DNA of 64,000 nucleotides from Bacillus sp. Marseille-Q3570 (lineage in GTDB: Bacteria; Bacillota; Bacilli; Bacillales; Fictibacillaceae). The notes below the pieces were generated by a model. It was not told the origin of the DNA and ran no database searches. It saw nothing but the letters and a program-made list of their open reading frames with translations. Location of the stretch: NCBI RefSeq assembly GCF_946151055.1, contig NZ_CAMGYZ010000003.1, positions 248,001-312,000 on the forward strand. Direction: 5' to 3'. A program made the position numbers and the translations under genes. Shown one piece after another: positions 60,100 through 64,000 of this stretch. The number at the start of each line of letters is the position of its first letter. The first letter of the stretch is position 1.

Positions 60100-61179
60100 A
60101 TGAGTGAGAATCATAATGGAGTCAGAAGACTCTTTTACAGAACACATTTATTGAATGCAGTTTACACGACTGTGCTGATCTTCTTCCTATTTCAGATCCT
60201 CTACTATTTGAACCCCGCGGCTGATCGAATTGTGATCAGTCTCGTGGTTTCTATTGCTGTTTTTGTCGTATCATTCATCTTAGGGATCTACTTCAGCATT
60301 CGGAAAGGGCAAAGTTTGATCAATCGACTGAATGAAATTTCAGTAGGAATCACCAAATTATCACGCGGAAATTATGACTATCGAATCAGTGATGGTGAAG
60401 AAGATGAAGTCGGTGTCATCTCTGCAGAAATAAACCAGCTATCTGAAAAGATCCAAAAGCAAGTCCAATCTTTACAAAAACTTGCGAATGAAAAAGCTGA
60501 ATACGCTGAAAAAGTACATACGGCAGCAACCATCGAGGAAAGGCAACGGTTGGCTAGGGATCTGCATGATGCCGTCAGTCAACAGTTATTTGCTCTGAAT
60601 ATGATGTCATCAGCTGCATTGAAGTTGTTTGAAACCCATCCTGAACGAGCTAAATCTCAGATCGAACAAGTGGTAGTGATGGCGAACAAAGCACAGGGTG
60701 AGATGAGAGCGTTGCTTTTACATTTACGGCCAATTGATCTCTCAGGTGAGAAATTGCATAGCGGTATCCGGGATCTGCTAAAGGAGCTTCAACAAAAATC
60801 CGGGATTGAAATCCAGTCGGAAATAAATGAAATCCCTGAATTGTCGCGTGGAATTGAAGACCATTTGTTCAGATTGATGCAAGAAGGACTTGCGAATGCC
60901 TTGAGACACTCTCAGGCAACAAAAATCACCATCAAACTTGATAGCAACCAGAAACATATCCGTATACATCTAAGGGATAACGGGGTCGGCTTCGACTTGA
61001 AGCAAAAGAAAAAGACATCTTATGGTTTGAAAACGATGCAAGAACGTTGTGATGAGATTGGCGGAATCTTTTCCATCACATCTGCGAAAGGTCAAGGAAC
61101 TGCAATCGATGTTAAAGTTCCAATTGAAAAAGGGGATGAGAGCGTTGGAAAATCAGATCAAGCTTTTTCTGGTAGATGA
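60100..61179 (+). CDS. liaS: LiaS sensor histidine kinase (NarL/LiaR-type partner)
   Basis: A 359-residue kinase with two membrane segments (about residues 18-38 and 46-68), a HAMP domain (to about residue 120), a HisKA_3 box EERQRLARDLHDAVSQQLFA with the phosphorylated histidine, and an ATPase domain (MQEGLANALRHSQATKI, LRDNGVGFD, YGLKTMQERC). The very short outside loop is the intramembrane-sensing type. Its end overlaps the response regulator gene. Confidence 0.92.
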   Translation: MSENHNGVRRLFYRTHLLNAVYTTVLIFFLFQILYYLNPAADRIVISLVVSIAVFVVSFILGIYFSIRKGQSLINRLNEISVGITKLSRGNYDYRISDGEEDEVGVISAEINQLSEKIQKQVQSLQKLANEKAEYAEKVHTAATIEERQRLARDLHDAVSQQLFALNMMSSAALKLFETHPERAKSQIEQVVVMANKAQGEMRALLLHLRPIDLSGEKLHSGIRDLLKELQQKSGIEIQSEINEIPELSRGIEDHLFRLMQEGLANALRHSQATKITIKLDSNQKHIRIHLRDNGVGFDLKQKKKTSYGLKTMQERCDEIGGIFSITSAKGQGTAIDVKVPIEKGDESVGKSDQAFSGR

Positions 61180-61783
61180 TCACGAAATGGTAAGAAGGGG
61201 ATTAAGCTCGTATTTGATGACTGATCCATCCTTTGAAATCATTGGTGAAGCATCAAGTGGTAGTGAAGCCGTACAAAAACTGAAAGGACTGGACCCGGAT
61301 GTCGTGCTGATGGACTTGATCATGGAAAATGGAAATGGAATCGAGGCAACGAAAGAAGTAGTCAAGATCCTTCCAGATTGTAAAATCATCATTCTCACAA
61401 GCTTTTATGATGATGAGCAAGTATTTCCAGCTATAGAAGCAGGGGCGTTCAGTTATGTACTTAAAACAGCTTCCGCTGATGAAATATCAGATACGATCAA
61501 AAAAGCCTATGCAGGTGAATCCGTGATCGAGTCCAAAGTGGCGCAAAAAATGATGAACAGGTTCAGGGCGAAAAAAGCATTGCCACATCACGAACTGACG
61601 AAGAGAGAACTTGAAGTGCTGGCTTTGATCGGTGAAGGGAAAACAAATCAAGAAATCGGCGATGTATTATTCATCGGAATCAAAACTGTCAAGACTCATG
61701 TGAGTAACATTTTAAGTAAATTGGACGTCTCAGATCGTACACAAGCGGCAATTTATGCAAATCGAAATAATCTCTCCAGTTAA
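61145..61783 (+). CDS. liaR: LiaR response regulator (NarL family)
   Basis: A 212-residue regulator with a receiver domain (FLVDDHEMVRRGL; phosphorylated aspartate in DVVLMDLIMENG; lysine in YVLKTAS) and a LuxR-type helix-turn-helix (LTKRELEVLALIGEGKTNQEI, KTVKTHVSNILSKL). The likely start is TTG 61145, 9 bp after GGGG; ATG 61136 directly touches that site. It overlaps liaS by 35 bp. A terminator follows. Its targets in this organism are not visible here. Confidence 0.92.
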   Translation: MENQIKLFLVDDHEMVRRGLSSYLMTDPSFEIIGEASSGSEAVQKLKGLDPDVVLMDLIMENGNGIEATKEVVKILPDCKIIILTSFYDDEQVFPAIEAGAFSYVLKTASADEISDTIKKAYAGESVIESKVAQKMMNRFRAKKALPHHELTKRELEVLALIGEGKTNQEIGDVLFIGIKTVKTHVSNILSKLDVSDRTQAAIYANRNNLSS

Positions 61784-61789
61784 ATGGGG

Positions 61790-61820
61790 GAAACCGATCC
61801 TTAACTTGGATCGGTTATTT
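61790..61820 (+). terminator. intrinsic terminator of liaFSR
   Basis: AACCGATCC (61792-61800) pairs with GGATCGGTT (61808-61816), then ATTTGT. Copy 7 of the two-hairpin element starts 3 bp later. Confidence 0.85.
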
Positions 61821-61822
61821 GT

Positions 61823-61912
61823 ACTTGAAGAAAGTATAAAGTACTTTCTTCAGTATAAGACCAACTAAGGCTCAGCCTACGCTAAAGGCTTGGCTTTGCC
61901 AAGTTTTCTTCA
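61823..61912 (+). repeat. two-hairpin element, copy 7
   Basis: Seventh copy and one of the best kept: ACTTGAAGAAAGTATAAAG, TACTTTCTTCAGTATAAG, CAACTAAGGCTCAGCCTACG, the second hairpin CTTGGCTTTGCCAAG, and TTTTCTTCA. It lies between the liaR terminator and the stop of sspH. Confidence 0.9.
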
Positions 61913-61919
61913 AATTCTC

Positions 61920-62099
61920 TTATAATTCCTCTAAGTTAGCTACGTTCACTGTCATTTCGTTGTCCGGATTCTCTCGAGTGTAGACGCGGGCTGTATTGCC
62001 AGTTTCATCGACTTGTTGGATCCACACCGGGTTTCCGCGATAATGTACTGTGATTTCATTTGGTGATTCTAATATTTGTTTTGCTCTTCCTGCGTTCAT
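61920..62099 (-). CDS. sspH: small acid-soluble spore protein H
   Basis: A 59-residue protein of the SspH family: MNAGRAKQILESPNEITVHY, then RGNPVWIQQVDETGNTARVY and an acidic end. SspH is made in the developing spore. AAGGAG lies before ATG 62099 on the minus strand; a longer open frame to 62150 runs into the repeat element and is not expected to be used. Copies 7 and 8 of the two-hairpin element flank the gene, copy 8 only 21 bp from the start codon, where the spore promoter would be expected. Confidence 0.9.
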   Translation of the reverse strand: MNAGRAKQILESPNEITVHYRGNPVWIQQVDETGNTARVYTRENPDNEMTVNVANLEEL

Positions 62100-62120
62100 A
62101 GTCTTTTCATCTCCTTTTAC

Positions 62121-62207
62121 ATTTAAAGAAAGTATAAATACTTTCTTCAATATAAGTACAACTAAGACTCAGCCTGCGGTATGGCTTGGCTTAGCCAAGT
62201 TTTCTTA
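62121..62207 (+). repeat. two-hairpin element, copy 8
   Basis: Eighth copy, well kept: ATTTAAAGAAAGTATAAAT, ACTTTCTTCAATATAAGTAC, AACTAAGACTCAGCCTGCGG, the second hairpin CTTGGCTTAGCCAAG, and TTTTCTTA. It fills the space upstream of sspH. On the minus strand it contains TTGTAC and TATACT about 19 bp apart, which could act as a promoter. Confidence 0.9.
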
Positions 62208-62327
62208 ATGTAACTTTTCCTAGTTTTGATCAATTGTATTGTTTTATTCATATTTATAAGCCGCAACCTCGTTCTAGCATTTATTTAGTATGATAAGATG
62301 AAAAAAAATAGATCAGGTAAAAGGTAG

Positions 62328-63359
62328 ATGAATAGGATGGATGATCGTTACTCAAGACATACCCGGTTTTCGAAAATCGGCCGATCGGGACAAGAAAAAA
62401 TTAGAAAGAAACATGTTCTCTTGATCGGTGCTGGAGCACTTGGAGCTAGCTGTGCCGAAATGCTGGTCCGGGCTGGCATAGGAACACTGACGATTGTAGA
62501 TCGGGATTATGTTGAATGGAGCAATCTTCAAAGGCAACAGTTATATACAGAAGCTGATGCTGAAAATCAATTGCCGAAAGCTGTGGCTGCGAAAAAACGC
62601 CTCTCTGAAATGAATCGGGATGTTGTAATCCATGAACGGATAGAAGAGACGAACACTGCGACAATAGAAGAACAAATAGAGGATGCAGATTTGATCATCG
62701 ATGCCACCGATAATTTCGAAACACGGATGCTTATCAATGATGCGGCTCAAAAGTGGCGGATTCCATGGATTTATGGAGCGTGTACAGGAAGCTATGGGTT
62801 GACGTATACGATTGTTCCGGGTGAAACACCATGCTTGGCTTGCCTTTTAGGTAAAATTCCATCAGGTGGTGATACGTGTGATACGGCTGGTATCATATCA
62901 CCTGCTGTACAAATGGTGACAGCCCATCAGGTCGCAGAAGCCTTCAAAATAGTTGTCGAGGATTTTGGAGCACTTCGAAAAAACGTTGTCTATTTTGATT
63001 TATGGCATAACCAGCATACATCGTTAAAGGTCGAGCGTCTGAAAAACCCCCATTGCTTGAGCTGTGGTCCAGAAGCTGACTACCCCTATCTCGATGAGCG
63101 ATTGAGTTCGAAAACAGCGGTTTTATGTGGAAGGGACACCGTGCAAATCCGACCGTTACCTGGAGTTTCGATTGATCGCAATAGGCTGGAAAGCAAATTG
63201 TCTCAACTGACGTCAAAAATCAGAAGCAATCAGTACTTATTACAAGTAGAAATCGAAGACACCAGGCTGGTCATTTTCAAAGATAGCCGGGTCTTGATTC
63301 ATGGAACAAAAGATATTAACAAAGCAAAAGCGTTATACAATCGATATATAACTGGATAG
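62328..63359 (+). CDS. ThiF/MoeB-family adenylyltransferase
   Basis: A 343-residue E1-like enzyme that adenylates the C-terminal glycine of a sulfur carrier protein (ThiS or MoaD). The nucleotide motif is VLLIGAGALGASCAEML, the arginine finger block DYVEWSNLQRQQLY follows, then LIIDATDNFETRMLIND and zinc cysteines CLACLLG and CLSCG. A C-terminal extension of about 80 residues without a rhodanese domain is typical of Bacillus ThiF/MoeB. It stands alone; moaA lies 9 kb away. AAAAGGT precedes ATG 62328; ATG 62337 is also possible. Confidence 0.87.
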   Translation: MNRMDDRYSRHTRFSKIGRSGQEKIRKKHVLLIGAGALGASCAEMLVRAGIGTLTIVDRDYVEWSNLQRQQLYTEADAENQLPKAVAAKKRLSEMNRDVVIHERIEETNTATIEEQIEDADLIIDATDNFETRMLINDAAQKWRIPWIYGACTGSYGLTYTIVPGETPCLACLLGKIPSGGDTCDTAGIISPAVQMVTAHQVAEAFKIVVEDFGALRKNVVYFDLWHNQHTSLKVERLKNPHCLSCGPEADYPYLDERLSSKTAVLCGRDTVQIRPLPGVSIDRNRLESKLSQLTSKIRSNQYLLQVEIEDTRLVIFKDSRVLIHGTKDINKAKALYNRYITG

Positions 63360-63367
63360 GTCACCAT

Positions 63368-63396
63368 GAAAAACGTCTTAACAAGGCGTTTTTTTA
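63368..63396 (+). terminator. intrinsic terminator
   Basis: AAAAACGTCTT and AAGGCGTTTTTTT form a short stem with one G-T pair and a T run, directly after the ThiF/MoeB gene. Confidence 0.75.
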
Positions 63397-63427
63397 ATGG
63401 AAAAGTATACTACCAAAGTATTACAGG

Positions 63428-63517
63428 TTGGGAAAATTGCGCGAGGATCTATTGGAATTTGTCACACTTATATCTGTTGTTTTCCCAATACAACAACCCC
63501 CGTAATTATGATAATCT
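63428..63517 (+). promoter_or_regulatory. TTGGGAAAA / TTTTCCCAA promoter module, copy 3
   Basis: Arms at 63428-63436 and 63480-63488 with 43 bp between them; 23 bp after the second arm lies a -10-like TAATCT (63512-63517) within TATGATAATCT. No small RNA follows here; the next gene is a secreted protein. The rest of 63397-63689 holds only AT-rich leader sequence. Confidence 0.65.
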
Positions 63518-63689
63518 TAATTTATTGATTGAAAATTCAAAAAACGACAGGAGGTGTCATTTTTGGTAATAGTTGTTGCTAATAATTTTAATTTAAAGTT
63601 TTTACAACAACTATAGTTTTTGCAATCAATACATACATCCAGAGGTTCCACAGAGAAGTTTTCATTAGAAATTAAGGGAGAGATGGATA

Positions 63690-64000
63690 ATGAAACGTAT
63701 ATTGTCAATTATGGCGACGGCTGTTTTGATGGTATCGATCTTTACGTCAGGGGTATTTGCAGCCGGACAAGAAGAAAACCAATCAAATGAAAAGTTGAGA
63801 GTTTTGATTTCATCCACAAATGAGAACGCCTTGAGATCTGCTGGAGAAAACTACGGTAAACGATGGGATTTCGCTGAAAAAGGTTTCACGACGAATGTGA
63901 CTGAAAAACAATACGAGGCTTTGAAAAAGAACAAGAACCTTGAGGTCTCACTTGTCAACAAAGTCTATTTAGATAAAGTAAGCCAAAGTGCAACCCGGAC
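63690..64000 (+). CDS. secreted protein, probable subtilisin-like protease precursor (3' end outside window)
   Basis: The first 103 residues of a protein that runs off the window. A clear signal peptide (MKRILSIMATAVLMVSIFTSGVFA) is followed by a charged region and LRVLISSTNENALRSAGENYG and GFTTNVTEKQYEALKKNKNL, which looks like the inhibitor propeptide of S8 subtilases (VLI strand, then a helix around KQYEALKKN). GGGAGAG precedes ATG 63690. The catalytic domain would lie outside the window, so the family call is tentative. Confidence 0.6.
   Translation, partial: MKRILSIMATAVLMVSIFTSGVFAAGQEENQSNEKLRVLISSTNENALRSAGENYGKRWDFAEKGFTTNVTEKQYEALKKNKNLEVSLVNKVYLDKVSQSATR

Noticed and set aside
1-64000. 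tRNA, rRNA, prophage or complete insertion sequence
   Set aside because: I looked for clover-leaf arms with TTC-A loops, rRNA-like blocks and transposase or integrase genes and saw none.

Overview
The window is chromosomal DNA of a spore-forming member of the Bacillaceae (Firmicutes). The evidence is a small acid-soluble spore protein H gene, an HBsu-type HU gene, a LiaFSR cell-envelope stress system, YdjO-like and IDEAL-domain proteins, AGGAGG-type ribosome binding sites with some TTG and GTG starts, and Bacillus-type intrinsic terminators. I cannot name the species. No rRNA, tRNA, CRISPR array, prophage or complete insertion sequence was seen. || Layout. 1-10.2 kb: a fatty-acid or branched-acid degradation operon (acyl-CoA dehydrogenases, three AMP-forming acyl-CoA ligases, hydroxyacyl-CoA dehydrogenase, thiolase, enoyl-CoA hydratase). 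10.2-14.6 kb: an alanine/glycine symporter, a small unknown protein, a frameshifted Fsr-type MFS gene and a secreted LysM-CAP protein. 15.0-32.4 kb: one long co-directional operon under a GntR/UTRA regulator. It holds an ECF transporter, a ComB-like phosphatase, three nucleoside phosphorylases, an aldehyde dehydrogenase, a LarA-like nickel-pincer enzyme, an IlvD/Edd dehydratase, XapX, an amidohydrolase/deaminase, a class II aldolase, an MtnA-like isomerase and the cofactor genes larE, larB and larC1. 32.4-36.7 kb: a sulfite-oxidase-family molybdoenzyme, then a GlcD-type 2-hydroxyacid dehydrogenase with a BASS transporter. 37-43 kb: amide and amino-acid catabolism (M20 amidohydrolase, YtcJ-like amidohydrolase, DUF3311 plus sodium:solute symporter, FAD amino-acid oxidase). 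43.5-48.7 kb: larC2 on the minus strand, an SDR/QueA-paralogue/VOC operon and M24 peptidases. 48.8-64 kb: an ECF sigma/anti-sigma pair, ohr, moaA and fdhD, an OFA-family MFS gene, HU, liaFSR, sspH, a ThiF/MoeB enzyme and the start of a secreted protein that looks like a subtilase precursor. || How it fits together. The 15-32 kb operon reads as a complete scavenging pathway: uptake, deamination and phosphorolysis of a nucleoside, isomerisation of the sugar-1-phosphate to a ketose-1-phosphate, aldol cleavage to DHAP plus an aldehyde, and oxidation of the aldehyde. A nickel-pincer racemase/epimerase and a sugar-acid dehydratase may form a second branch. The operon carries its own genes for making the nickel-pincer cofactor, except that the nickel-inserting protein LarC is split: LarC1 ends the operon and LarC2 lies 11 kb away on the other strand. 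This is my main candidate for an undescribed system; its substrate is inferred, not shown. || Non-coding structure is rich. Eight copies of an approximately 90-bp two-hairpin element lie in one orientation, several directly after terminators. Three copies of TTGGGAAAA and TTTTCCCAA arms, exactly 43 nt apart, sit exactly 23 nt before a -10 box; two of them drive near-identical C-rich small RNA candidates with a compensatory base-pair change. Several hairpin arrays have a period near 52 bp.
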